Of a stretch of DNA of 64,000 nucleotides, positions 31,488 to 45,680 are shown piece by piece. Under the pieces are notes generated by a model. The model had not been told where the DNA came from. It saw only the letters and a list, made by a program, of their open reading frames with translations, and made no database searches. A program made the translations under genes and the position numbers. Position 1 is the first letter of the stretch. Each line of letters starts with the position of its first letter. Origin of the DNA: Chromobotia macracanthus (lineage: Eukaryota > Chordata > Actinopteri > Cypriniformes > Botiidae); assembly GCA_036877525.1 (NCBI GenBank), contig JAZGTH010000058.1, positions 9,668,001-9,732,000 of the forward strand, in the 5' to 3' direction.

Positions 31488-34400
31488 CTTATATATATTT
31501 TACTTTCAAACTAACATTTTTAATGATTTTGTTACTAAATGGAAACATTAGGAAAACGTTCTTACAACCTAAAATTGTTAGCTGGGACTGCCTTCCTTAG
31601 TTCCTATCACCCTTTCCACATGGCTACTGTAATTGTGGTGCAGATCTCTAATCTGTCCGTAATGAGCTGCGATTCTTTGTGTCAGAGCTGAAGGTCTGCA
31701 GTTCTGCTCCACAGAAACCTAAATCTAACTCATTGTGCCCTGACACAGCTGAGCTCCTCTCAGGCAGTGAAAGACCTCCTGTTGTAACCTTTTCATTAGG
31801 ACCGGGCCCTGTTAACCTGGCTCATTGGAGAGTTGTGTAGCCGTTCATTGTTAGTGATTCTCAGGTGGTTTTTCTGAAAAGCGTCGGAGAAACCTGCATG
31901 CTCAAAAATTTCCATTTAGGTTTTAAATGGCCATTCCCCGTTAAAGCGCCCCACCTTCATAATAGCCCCTATGACATCATAGTTGTCATAGAAATGTATT
32001 TTGCAGGTTGTAGCCAGTAGGGGACGATAGTTCTGCACATTTAAATAGGACAGCACAGAGATGAGGACCGCAATTACCTACACGCAGTTAAAGGCAGGAT
32101 AGACGATTCGAGAAAAACTGTTTATATAGTTGAATGTCTCTTCACCTTCTGATAAATTAATATATATCTTCTGTAAAAGGCACAGGACCATAAAATGTTC
32201 ATCCAGTCTAGGCACGGCCTGCTTGTCTCTCAAACTGTGTTTGAACTATTATGTTTAAATCTGTGAATGATGCCATAAAGTCTGTTTTATCTGATGAGGT
32301 AAGAGGGCAGCTGCAGTGATGTCATCTCTCTCAGACACAGAGATGGAGGGGAAAGAGAAGGATGGATAGACTGATGAGTGGTGAGAGGAGGAGAGGAAGA
32401 AAGATAATGAGAGAGAGAATGGTTTAATTAAACTCATGCTCAGGACAGCCATGTTGGGTTCGAAGGCGGCACGTGCGAAAAAGTCAAAATGCAATCAAAA
32501 TCAACCCTGTTCGCTTTATTAATTCACGTTTTGGTGTGGTGCTGTCTCTGATCATTTTTCTCTCGAACCTCTTGTCCCATTGTGACCACTTTTGATAATT
32601 AGTTGATAATTAATAAATATAAGACCGGCCCCACTGAAAATGTAGTTTAATTCAGAAATAAATCATGGATATGCAATAAGCTGCGCTGTTGTTGCATGTT
32701 AAAGAAGTGTCATTTGATTTTTTAAAAACTTTTTTGTTGTTGACATTTGTGCATTAAGCAGATGTTTTATCCTAAACAACTTACAGTGCATTTAAGTTAT
32801 ACATTTTATCAGTGTGTGCCATCCCACTTATAACGTTTTAGACGCCCTACTTCTGCAAATACAGTAGCAACGGATTATGTTACCTGATAGAAAAACAGGC
32901 ACAACCAATTCTTAATGCAGATATGGTTTCTGCCCCTTTAGGCATCTGTCACATCCAATCACAGCTCACTTGCCCTCCTCTATTCAGGGTTACACAGCAC
33001 TATCTGTAACCTCATAACCAGGGCTGTCATATTCTCATACAATGAGGAACTATTTTAGAAACACTCTTTGTTTTGACGAAACCTTATCTTCAAGAGAGGC
33101 AGTGTTTCTGTATGTCGCCCTTTTTTTTTAGCTTCGAGAAGTGCCGGTTAGGAGAGGACATTTCTTCTTTGTCATGTGACACTACTGTGAATAGTGAAAC
33201 ATCAACCTTTTTGTCATCTAGAGCTCACAAGGGTGCAAATTTAGAACATTCCACATTAGAACAGAGTTCTGAGCGGAGCTGTTTACTCGAGATCAAGCAG
33301 GAAAACAGCAGCAAAAAGTCAGGCTGCCGTGTGTTGCAGCGGGTTGGAGTTGGGTAAGGTGATGGATTTTGGAAAAGTTCTGAGCCCTTTTGATTCTGGC
33401 ATCTCAGTTAAATATTCCGGATTCTACTGCTGTTTTCACAGGAGATGCTGAATGTGTAAGGAAAAGTTAACATTTTATGTAGGCAAAAGTTTACAGTGGA
33501 ACCATGTTCTGTTTTAGACATGTCTTAATGCTCTTTTTGGTTTCAACAACTAACATGTGTTCTCTTATTTGATCTTTGTTTTGCCAGGATTTTGGAAGTG
33601 ACGATGAGCGCCGGCTAAATCAGAGGTAAAGTCAGACTTTTCAGTATATGTAGATTTCTGTGTGTGTGTGTGTGTGAGAGACAGAGATGAAAACAGTCAA
33701 TGGACGTCTGTGTCTCCTCCCAAGCATCAATCTATCAGGAGCAGATGATGAAGAGTCTGCCAGTTGCATGACAGGAGGAGTTTCATCACACCCTGCAGTT
33801 AAAACACATTTGAGAGATGGTTCTGCTGTAACACATATAATCAAGCCCAGCTGTCTGATCGCTACCTTCACAGCAGTTCTGACAGCAGAGCGGGGTTTCA
33901 TTACATTTATAATAGCTCATTGACAGATTTTATTACGGTTTGTCAGGTCCTGCTGTAAGTGAGGTCAAGTGAGTTTTTCCAAAGAATTTCAGTGGCTTTT
34001 CACTGTCAGACACTGTATCATTCTTAATAAACATCTGTCTGTCAGTTATTTGGTTCCTTGTAATTCAGACTGGAAAAACGCAACGTATATAATTTGTCAT
34101 CATTCAGTATTTTGATGCATCGGGATATCAACATTCAAATTGATTGAAACACAGAAGAAATGTGAAAGTTTTGTCACTCTACTTTTGTCCCATACGGCGC
34201 CTCTGATCTTTTTCGATCTATGTGTTTTTAAAAAGGCCTTCTAAACTAGGGCTTGTGTCTTGGGATTCGACTAATGTCCCAGTCTTTTCCGAATCTAGGT
34301 CACCAGTACATGTAAAAGGAAAGTTCTTAAGAGACAAGTTGTCCATTTGTCAAGTTTGCTGATGAAGTCCAACTTCATCTTTATTTCAGTGTTGCTATCT

Positions 34401-37400
34401 AGGTGCCAGCCCAGAAGAGTCAAATAACAACCAAACAACAGAACAGGAAAGCCAACAGCCAACAGGGAATGTTCTGAGAATGCTGGCTAACATTCTCCAA
34501 AAGTTCTCTCAAGGTTATCAAAAATGTTAGAAGAATGTTTTTTATGTTATATATCATATATATATTAGTGGAGCATTTTAAAAACAGAATTAAAATGTAT
34601 TTGAGTAACACATTTATTGAATAACACATTTAAGAGGATGTCAGAAAAGGATTTCTCATCCTCAAAGGTCACATTGCTCAGGAAATAACTGCTGTGTTGC
34701 TGTGAGTGTAACCAAAAAAACATTTTTTCTAAATTACAGTAAAACAGCTATGATGGTGTTTACGTGGTTTATTGCGATTGGAAAAACAACACCATATGAA
34801 TTGCTTACAGTAATAACATTCAAATGTATTCCCCAATATGTGTCAGTTGTTAAAAGTGTAAGAAATGGATAGTGTTTTTATTTTGATTAAGCTTCTAAGA
34901 GCTTCTGTTTCACTTATACACTAAACATACCACTAATGCAGTCTGTTTGTCAGGCCTTTCTCTGCTGCATATGAGCACATGTGGCGTTTGTGACCTAAAC
35001 GAGGTCGTCTGATATGGGAAAAGCGTAGCTGTTCTCTCAGCACATTTAAGTGCTTCTGTGTCTCTGTCTTCTCCCCGCTCTGCCTGCCCTCTGATCGGGA
35101 CAGAATGTAGTGCTTTACTGTTTCTGTAAAAACAGGATATGAGAAAAGGAGTCTGGGATTCCAGCGTGAGCGATTGCCAACACAGTGGAGGCTGTGTCTG
35201 ATTTTCACATCTTCCTGTGACTCACAGATAACTCACAGACTCTGTTCCCCGTGCATTTCTTTGTGCAACAGAATTTCCTTAATGTAAAAAAAAAACCACA
35301 GTGGCCCAGAAATGTATTTACACTTAAGCCACACTTAAAAAATTTGATGGTCATTGCATTAGACAATCAAATATTAAAAGCGGGTGATTTTTTTCCAGAA
35401 ACATTTTTTGTTATGCTGATTGAAAGTCTCTTCACATCCAAAAAGCAATCACTAAGTAAAATATATTTATATATCTTCTATGGAAGGCACAGGGCCATAA
35501 AATGTTAGTCCAATTATTTCATTCAGGTTGAAAGCAGTGATAGGATTTCCATACCTTTGTGCTGTATTGGAGGAGGCGTGGCTTTGGAGAGCGCTCTAAA
35601 CAGACGGCTTTTAAAGCTAGGTTGCAATTGCTAACCTCTCCGAAACTGCCTACCCTACCTTTAAACCAGGTGGCATTAATTTTTAGAAGTGTTTTTTTTT
35701 TCAAACAAACCATTTCACAACAAATAATTAATTAATTGATTAATTTAAACGTTTACCCAGTTAATTTGAAATAACAATTTATGGCAGAGTGTTAGTATTA
35801 TTATCTCGAAGATGCTAATTTGTTTTTATAATCCCAATGCAGTGACAATCATGCATTATTTTAGTGCTAGCTAAGTGACCAAACATATTTGGTGCCATTG
35901 TAGAGCATCTACCATGCTACAAGAATAGCAACCTTTTTTTCTGAAACCTCTCGCCTTCATAGTTCTGACCAGAGCAATGCAAGCCAACAGAAAAATTGTG
36001 TGTTTTGAGAACAGGATGTCCTAGAGGCTCATGTAAGACAAATCCACTTTTAATGAGGAAAAACAAGGTTAGGATAAAGTGACTAGTGAAATGCATGTGG
36101 TTAAAGAAAGACAGAAGAACGGAAAGATCAGCAAAACAGAACAGCTTCATCATAAGCAGCAATGTCAGAGATGAAGAATTAAAATCATAAGCCATTTTGG
36201 AGTTGGACACTTAAGGGGACAATTCATCCAAAAATGAAACTTCCATCATTTACTCACCCTCATGTCATTCCAAACCTGTATGACCCTTTTGCTTCTGAGA
36301 AAAAAACAAAGGAAAGTATTTTGAAGTACGCGGGTAACCAAACAACAGTAGCCCTCATTGACTTCCACTGTATGGACACAAAACCACTGAGACATTTCTC
36401 AAAATATCTTCTTTAGTGTTCCACAGAAGAAGAACAGCCAAATAGATTTGGAATGACATGAAGGTAAATGATGAACTATTTTGGGTCTCTAAGATTTTAA
36501 CTAGCTACTGTTTAAAAATACAACTGCATACAAAAATATACAAACTACAAGTGTTTAAAAACTAGTTGTTATATATGAAGGATCTCCTGGTGTGATCATT
36601 CCAGGCTTCAGTGGTCTTGTGTATCTGTTGTTGTGCACGTATCAGAACCTGACATATTGATGGGCCTTCTCCCAGTATTTGATGTACTGTAGTTTGTTTT
36701 GCACACATTAAGACGTGTGCTTCTGCATGAGTTCATTCAATCTTCAGTTACACCCCGTGTTACACAATTAATCGCATCAGGAAAACAGTTGAAGCCTCAC
36801 AAATTCCTTTTCACTTATCTAAGGGCCCACCTGTCTTATATTTTCCTGAAATGGCTGATGGATTCCATCGCTGTAGACATTTGAAACGCACATACATACT
36901 GTAATGTGCTGATGTCAATGATTGTACATTTTCATGTTACTGCAGCTCTGTATAGAAGATCTGATATAAAAGCAGATCCCAACAAGAAGGTTTAGTTTTG
37001 ATGGCTGTCATGTACCATTTAGTTCAAGCAGAACCAAAGTTGCATCCTAGCTAACAGTTTAAGGTTGTAAGAATGTTTCCCTCATGTTTCCATTAAGTAA
37101 CAAAAATGTTAAAATATTTTTTTTAAATGTTCTAGGTACATTCAAAATGTTCAGTTCTTTTAAAGGTTGTATTAACATTATTGCTTGGTTTTACTACCAA
37201 GTAAAACATGTTCCACTAACTACTCAAGAATAATGTTTTTGATGTATATAATGTTAAAAAAGTTCTACTAAATTACTGTAAGAACGATTTTTATAACTTT
37301 GAGAGAACTTTAAGAGAACATTAACCAGCGTTCTTTGTTACCTGGGATTGGATACAGAACTCTGAATGTTATAAGTTAATCTATCCTAGACTAAACTCCT

Positions 37401-40400
37401 CTTCTGCAGTATCTGTAGCCCTAATCTAGCACTCATGAACAATTGCTGAACCGGCCAGAAGTCTTTCCCTGTGAAATCAAGCAGGTGGCACAGCAGAGAG
37501 CCAGTCTGTGATTTCACCAAACAGACAGAGTGGCAGAAGCAGCCAAGTGTAACGATCTGTGTTTATGTTTGGGTTTACTCGACTCACGTATCAGGGTTTG
37601 GGTATTTGTGTTTGTACATGTTGATGGCTCCAATCTGTTAGAGAACACTCAAGTTAAAACGGTGCATTATAAAAACGGTTTTAGGTTTCCCTAACGTTTT
37701 CATAAAGTAACAAAAACATTCAAAATGTTTAAAAATGTCGAAAGTTCCAGGAACATTCAAAACGTCCAGTTTTTTAGATGCTGTATTAACATTATTGCTT
37801 GGTTTTACTACCAAGTAAAACAAGTTCCACTAACTACTTAAGATTAACGTTTGATATATGGTATATAATGTTAAAAAACATTATAATAACCTTACTGCAA
37901 GAATGTTTTTGATCATTTTGAAAGAACTTTTAGAAACATTAGCCAACGTTCCCTGTTAGCTAGGAAAAGCATGACTGGTGAATGTGGTGATTTTATTTTA
38001 AACATCAGTTTTAAATTGAAGGATCTTGCAGGACACTTTCAGTCAAAGATGCAGTGCAGCTATCAGAACTTTTTATTAGAATATGGTGTTAGAAATAACT
38101 CTGAATAGAAAACAGATTTCCTAATAAATTACACTGGGAAATAAAAGATTGTGGTTGCATTTAAATGTTGTCTACTGCGAACATGACCTACCAGCATGAG
38201 CAAGCAGTCAGTTTATTGCACAAGGCAAATTAAATTCAGTTGTCATGACATTTTACTTTAATTTCGCAGTGCCCTCTTCAAAACGTCTTGCACCACAATA
38301 TCACATCCACTGATACTGTACTTCTGTCACCTTATTTTCTGTGCATCTGTAGTTCACAACACAAATATAACACTGGACTGATTTCATTGAAAGGAATTTT
38401 TAAAGATACCGTTTGTGAAAAGAGCTGTTCAGAATCACTCGGACCGAGACCCAGCTTATGTGCCAGCCGTGTGATTAATAAGAAGGCGGAGCAAATGCAG
38501 GCATGTGTCCAATAGATTTGAGACTCTGTCACGTGCCATCCATCATTCTCATAATGACACCTGAGAACTGATTGGCGCCTTGTTATTCCCCCGTTCATGC
38601 GGCCCTCATGTTTCTGCAGTGCCCGAGAAAGATAAAAATGTGAATGTTACATAACATCCGCCCTTGGAGAAGCAGCTTTAATCGTTTTGCGCTCTTGTGC
38701 AGAAGCACGACTGTGGCATCTTTATTTACTAGCACAGTCTCGGCACAGTGGAGGAATCCAGACAGGACACAAAACACTCACATACATACACACCTGATCT
38801 GCTTCAAGCTCAGCATGAAAGAGTCTTAAACTGTGACTATGTATGCGTTCATGTGTTGGAGGAGGCGTGACTTTGGAGAGCGCTCTGAACGGAGGGTGGG
38901 ATCTTATGCTTTTTAAAGCCAGCTTGCTGTTGCCAGCTCCTTTCGAAATTGCCTACCCTACCATTCAATTGTGACAGTAATCTCAGAATTGAATGGTAGT
39001 TCCACTGCTAAAAAAGATGATTTAACTTAAATAGCATGTAAATAGCACATTTATGAATAGAAGAAACGTATAACAAAGTGCTCTATACTGTAAGCAAAAC
39101 TATGAGCTTTTCAGGCCCTGAATGCCTCGCCTAAGAGACTTCTATTGTAAGTGCATATTTATGCAAACGTTTATTTTTGTTACTGAGGGATAAGTTTATT
39201 TTTGTGCTAATCAACAGCATGCCACAGATGCTATCAATAGAGCTTTGCTTGTATTGAACCCGGAACATTCCTTTGAAACGCGTAAACCTAGCAGCATTTT
39301 GTTTGTTTGTTTGCGCAGGAATTGACGAATGAGGCGTTTCGGTGATCTACACAAGCCAGAAAGTAAAAAGTCTCCTTCATAAAGCATTCTTCACTATTTG
39401 AGACGCTCCTCTTCATTTCTTTTTATCTTCATACTTTCTTCCTTCCTAAATATCTTCCCTCCTCCCTTGTTTTGTAGCTTTCCTCTGGCTATTTCTGCTT
39501 CCTGCAGTGTCGTTTTACTCTTGTCTTGATTTATCAAGAGAAAGTGAATGCTGTGTTGACAGACAGATACTGGAGTACAGACGGTCTGCACTTAGTGTAC
39601 TGCAGTCTACTTAGAACACACACAGGCAGGGAGAGAGGAACTTACGCCCTGCCTCACTTCTTATAATGAGATTTTGAAGAGTTTGTGCTGAAGTAGCAGG
39701 TGCCTCTAATGTCCATGCTTAGCCCACGTCCGGCTGACACAGAGGATTCTGGGATAGATCATTTTTGGGCATGGTAAGCATTGAAGAGCCCCTGCCAAGA
39801 TAATCAATGTATTTTATTTTTTATTTATTTTTGTCTTAGTCTTGTTCTTTTTCGCCCGTAGCTGAAAGTGCAGCAAACACATTTCTTATTGTCATCTTCT
39901 GAAAGAAACAAGCTCTTCTTTTCACTGCTGGGCAAGCAATCTCCAGTACACAGAGATCCTTTATTTTTTTGTGCTTCTTTGTTTTCTACTTTCTTCCCCG
40001 CTCACTCAGTCTCTCCACCTCTCTCTATGTCTCTGTCAGCTTTGCTGGCATAAAGCTTCTCTATTCTGTAAGACAGACAGCAGGATTTCTGTGGCCTGCT
40101 GGGATTTTTGCACTGTCAGAGTTGTTTGTAGGGCTCTAATTTCACAGGAGAGATAACAAATACACACACACTGTCTTCCTCATATGTTCCTGTGGACCTG
40201 CAAAGAGTAGAAAACAGGTTTCTCTTTCTTACTATTTACTGACAGAGTGCATGGGAGAGAGCGAGCGGGCGAGAGAGAGAGTGAGAATGCGTCAGCGCGT
40301 GTTGCGATTTAGCCACAGGAAAACGCAGCAGGGACTTGCTCACACACCCGAGTTACAGACTGCAGACACGCTCCTGCGCATGCTGATTCCTCTCTGTCGT

Positions 40401-43400
40401 CACTGAATGAAGCTCCGACCGTAGCGCACCACTGCAGATCTTGCCGAGGGAGAACCACTGCAGCCGGCAAGCATGCATCTGGTCATGGACTCCTGTCAGG
40501 ATGTTGTGCTGAAGATGCTGCCGTACTTTGTGGAGAATGCATTCGTCACGCAGAGCCAGATCTACCACATGTGAGTGGAATCAGTGAATCAGGATCTGCT
40601 TAAATGAACACTGATTCGTCTTGCTGTGCATTTGAGTTCTGTGGTTGATTGTGATGCATGGCATGCGGCTAGTGGGGCAGTATTGTTTGTTATAGCTGTT
40701 TTACAGAGGTGGAAACATCAGCTTGGGTTTCAGTGCAGGGTTGTGTGACCCAGTCAGCTTTTTAATATAGGGATTGTTTGTGGTGACATAATTGTATACT
40801 TTGTGGTGATCTAATTGTGTTTTTGGTATAAAAAATAGTCACTTTTAGATGAGTATTGTTCCGAGATCACTTTTAAAAACAGGGATTTAACAACAATTTA
40901 AACTTGGAAATAGAAAAGGTAAGATTTCTGTAATGTAAAATGCATGCGAGAATCTGCCCAGTTCAGATAGTCACTAAATCAAGCAATCAAATTTGTGACA
41001 TTAGCTATGACAAAGGTCACATTTGTCTTGCATAAGATAACAAGGATCATCAGAGTTTGCGCAAACTTCTGAAATGTACATGCAATTTTTCAGTTCAACT
41101 TTCTGCTGAAACTGTTATGCTGATAAAATAAATATTAAATAAGAACTATGCAAAATAAAAACATTCTCACTTTTTTAACGCCACTATATACAGTATATAC
41201 AGTCTGCTCTGTTTAGTGGTCACAATCTATAGGGTTGCTTTAACCAATCAGATCTCTGGGCCACATCAGACTGTTTTTTGCTGTTATGTAATAGAGGTAG
41301 TGGTGACGTTTGCATGTGATTGTCTGAATTTGTGATGTGTATTTGTCCTGGGTTCTGTTTAAGGCATAAATGTGTGTGTTATATAAGAGTAGATGGACCA
41401 TTTTGTTCCAGTGCATACAGATGGTTTCCCAAATACTGTCTGAGACAATGTGGTTATAAATAAGCCATAATAAATTTACTGACAGTCATATAGAGCATGT
41501 ATTAAACGTCTGTGATACTGTACTTTCCTGTAGCTCAATGTATTTTGTCTGTATTTGTGTATTTGTTGAGAGAGTATTGAGTTATGTGTGTTTGGTAGAA
41601 ACTGAGTGAAGTCAATAAAATCAATTTTAGCAACTACTTATAATCATAACTTTGTCATGTATAATTACGCTTTATAATACTAAACGTTTTTATCTATAGT
41701 TCTCAGTAAGAATTACATGTGTTTTGTAATCGCTGACCTCAGCCACCATCTTGGATTTATGATTTTACTGAGTTGCAATGTGTCGCGAGATTTCCCAGCC
41801 AACAATTTTAGGTTGTAAGGATGTTTCCGTAACATTTACATTAAGTAACAAAAACATTAAAAAGGTTCCTTTGAAAGTTGAAGAACATTCAAAATGTCCA
41901 TTTATTTTAGATGATGTTGTATTAACATTATTTCTTGGTTATAAAAACAATGGAAGTGGTCTGTCATCTGCTCCGTTTGTGCGTGCACAAGGTGCAAAAG
42001 TGCTACAAGGTGTAGTTTCAATAGTGTAAGTGTGCAAAAACACCAAACCAACCCTAAAACATTCATTTCTGTAATAATCATCAAGCTAAGATAATACGTT
42101 GCATTGTTTTATAGTTTTGATTTCAGAGGTATTACACGTCCACTCAGGGCCAAATCTAAAACGCAGGAGTGGAACATGGACAAAGATGTTATAACAGTTT
42201 TGCTTGCATCATAATTGCAACTTTGGAGATGAGTGTTCTTCTTGCGCAATGTCATTTCCAGTTGTCTGTTTCACTTTTTGTGACTCAATTCATCAAGCCG
42301 ACAGTGCTGATCTGCTTCCAGCCTTCATAAATCGCACAGAGGGGTGGCCAGAGAGAAAACAGCAGGGAGAGGCAAAACAAAAGAGAAGAGGAGGAAAACA
42401 AAAGACCCTGTGATCCGCTGACACCCTCGAGGTCTTCGGAGGGAGGGAGGGTGAGAAAGTTGAAGAGGGAAACAAGAGAAAGGAGAGTGGAGGAAGTGGG
42501 AGAGAAAGAAATAGAGGAATGGGGGCCGGGACACAAAGCAATTTTTGTCGCTGGTTGTTCGTCATGTGATGGTGGAGGGCCGCATCTCTGAATGCTGAGA
42601 CACTGGAAGTCCAGCCAGCACTTGGAGAGGGCTGAGTCAGCACAGGGTCACGGCCACAGCAGGGCGAGAAGAAATGTGACCCCATAACATTTTGCCTGTC
42701 TAACCTCTGATGGTTTTTGAATAGATGCTCCCAAATATACAGTGTGAAAGTGCTTCTTAGTTTGACAATTTTTGGCTGAACTAGCTAGTTTGCATCAGTA
42801 TTCCTTGAAAGACCTTGATTCTGCCTGAATGATTTGGAATTGTATCATGAACAAAGCATCAGCCATCACTGCAGTAGACTGAATATACTGAAACAAGAGA
42901 TGATAAAAATAACTGTATGAAAACAGCTTTCCATCTTCTAAACCAGATTTCTAATGGATCTTGCTAATGTTCTCTGGTCTTTTCTAATAGTTAAATCACG
43001 TGGTAGATTTAGATCTTGTATTCATTCTACAGGTACTGTATCTGCAAGTTAACAGTGACTAGTATAGAGTTTCAACATAACTGGTCCAACCATATTGTTT
43101 TTTGGGCTAAATTTCTATACATTTTATCCAAACCACCTTTAGTGCATTTACGTATTTCCTGGGACTCGAACTCCGGACCTTGGCGTTGCTGTCATTCACT
43201 TTATTGCTCTTTTTTCTGTGTTTTATTATTGTTTTTTGTATGTGTATATAACAGACAGAAATCCAAAGGCAGGCGTGGCTGTGTGTGCATGCACACATAC
43301 ACCCATGATTCATTCAGCTGTCAACCTCCAACAAAATCACTGTCACTAGTATGATAACAGATGACGGCTCAGTGGGCGGAGCATAATGGTTCTGTGCTGT

Positions 43401-45582
43401 ATGTGGTTTCGTTTCCCAGCACTGAGTTTTAATGAAGACTTCTCGTGCCACAGTGCATTAAAATAGGAGTCTGTTCATACGTTTCTATACGGGGGTTTAA
43501 TTGAAAAACCTAGGTTTTATAGGTTGTAAGAATGTTTCCTTTAACATTTGCGCTAACAATTTAAGAATAACATTTTTGATATACATCATATATAATGTTA
43601 AAGAAAGTTTCACTAACATTATTGCACAAACGTTTTTTGATCATTTTGAGAGAACTTTAAGAGAACATTGTCTAGCATTCTGAGAATGTTCCATGTTAGC
43701 TGGGGAGTTTTAATTAAGACTTTCTCGCACCACAGTGCATTAGAATAATAGTGAGCCTGAGGCGGTTCACGGGGGGGTTTAATAACAGCTCAGGCTAATT
43801 GCTGCCCCACCTGAGGTCACACACCTGAGGCATCTGTCATGAGCATTTGGGTGAATGCTGGTAAAGGTTTACAACATGTAAATTACAATCCCAGAGGATT
43901 AAAGATGTCTGCAGCCAGAACCAGAAGCAGTATGTTGTCAATATTTACCTGGCTAACAGGGGACGCTGTCTAACCTTCTTATAAAGTTCTCCAAATAGTT
44001 CTTGCAGTAACATTAGAAGACATTTTTTTAACGTTATATATTTTAAATATCAAAAAGTTGTTCTTAGGTAGTTAGTGGAACGTTTTAAAAATATTGCAGA
44101 ATATAAAAAAGTTTTAATGTTTTAATAACCAAGCAATTTTACATTAATACAACGTCTAATAATCTTGATGTTTTAAACATTTTCAGAGCTTTCAAACAAA
44201 TCTTTAATGTTTTTGTTACTTAATGGAAACATTAGGGAAACACTTACAACCTAAAATTGTTAGCTGGGTAGGCCATGATATTATAATATTGTAATTATTT
44301 GAAGTGTATAAGCCAAATTCACCTCCCTCGATTACAAGTGATGGAACAGTTTTTTCTTTAACTGAATACTCTGAGCAATGTCTGAAACTTGTATTGTGAG
44401 CACTTATTGTGTCTAGTTGCCTCTTCAGGTTGACTCGCTTGTTGTATTCCGCACTTGTAAGTCGCTTTGGATAAAAGCGTCTGCTAAATGAATAAATGTA
44501 AATGTAAATAGTTGTGCAAGTGTAATTAGTTTGATTGTTGCCGTTTTCACATTTCCTCTCTGTTCTCCTTCTTTCGCAGTCTGAGCGAGAGCTTCTTCAT
44601 GGTGAAGGGGGCCGCTCTGTTTCTGCAGCAGGGAGGTTGTCCACAGGATCAGAGAGGTCACACACACCACAAACATGCAGGTGAGTCTTCAACATTCATC
44701 TCCTCACATCACCCTCAAAGAGCTCTCATGAACAAAAAAAATTATTTCATACAACTATGGAAATTCTGTCATTAACTCACCCTCATGTCTTTCAGACTGG
44801 TATGATTTTGTCTTTTCTGTGAACACACATCACTTGTTTTGTGTTCTGTAGAGATGCATCTTAAATGTGTCTCTTGTGATCACTTCTGTAAAGATTTAGT
44901 GGGATTTTGTGACTACTTTTGATGTCATTGTGTTACTGCATGTGGGTAAAATGCAACATGAAAAAGCCCAAAAAGTCACACTTTTAGTTTTTTTTTTTAA
45001 TATATGTTTATACTTAAAGGTGATTCTGTCGCTTTAAGAAATATTTTTTGTTATGCTGGTTGGAAGTCTCATCACATCCTGATAAAGTGGTCGGTATGAA
45101 GTAAAGCGGTCTAAATATATTTATCTGTGGTTCAGATATCTTCTAACCATATCTTCTGTGGTTCAATCAGTGCATGTGGTCCGAATGCAATGATAGGATG
45201 TCCTACTTGTCTGTTAACCACTATGTATTTGCATCACATTAGTGTGTTTTAGAGGAGGAAGCGTGGCTTTGGAGAGAGCCTCCTGAAGGGAGGGCAGGAT
45301 TGTACCTGTTCCACCTTTAAATTGGTTTTAGAAAAAAGTTAATTGGAGCATTTCAGTGGAATATTCATTGTTGTTTTAATCAATCGTCCATGTTAAGTAG
45401 TTTTTAACATGGATGAGCTATAGTAACTGTAACTATAACTGTAAGAGCTATAGTATTTTGCTGGAAATTATGGTTGGCATAGTACATGTTGTAAGGTTTA
45501 CAACCTGGTTTCTGTGCTAAAATTCAGCAGCAGATGCTGTGAGGCTGATGGAGAGACCTCAGTGCTGGATCAGCGCGTCCCA

Positions 45583-45680
<98 letters not shown>

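Noticed and set aside
42285..42685. 130-codon minus-strand Ser/Phe/Leu/Pro-rich frame
   Set aside because: Antisense of a purine-rich intronic stretch of ssh1; composition-driven, with no recognisable domain.
45586..45678. 63-codon frames on both strands
   Set aside because: Pure (GT)n/(AC)n microsatellite.
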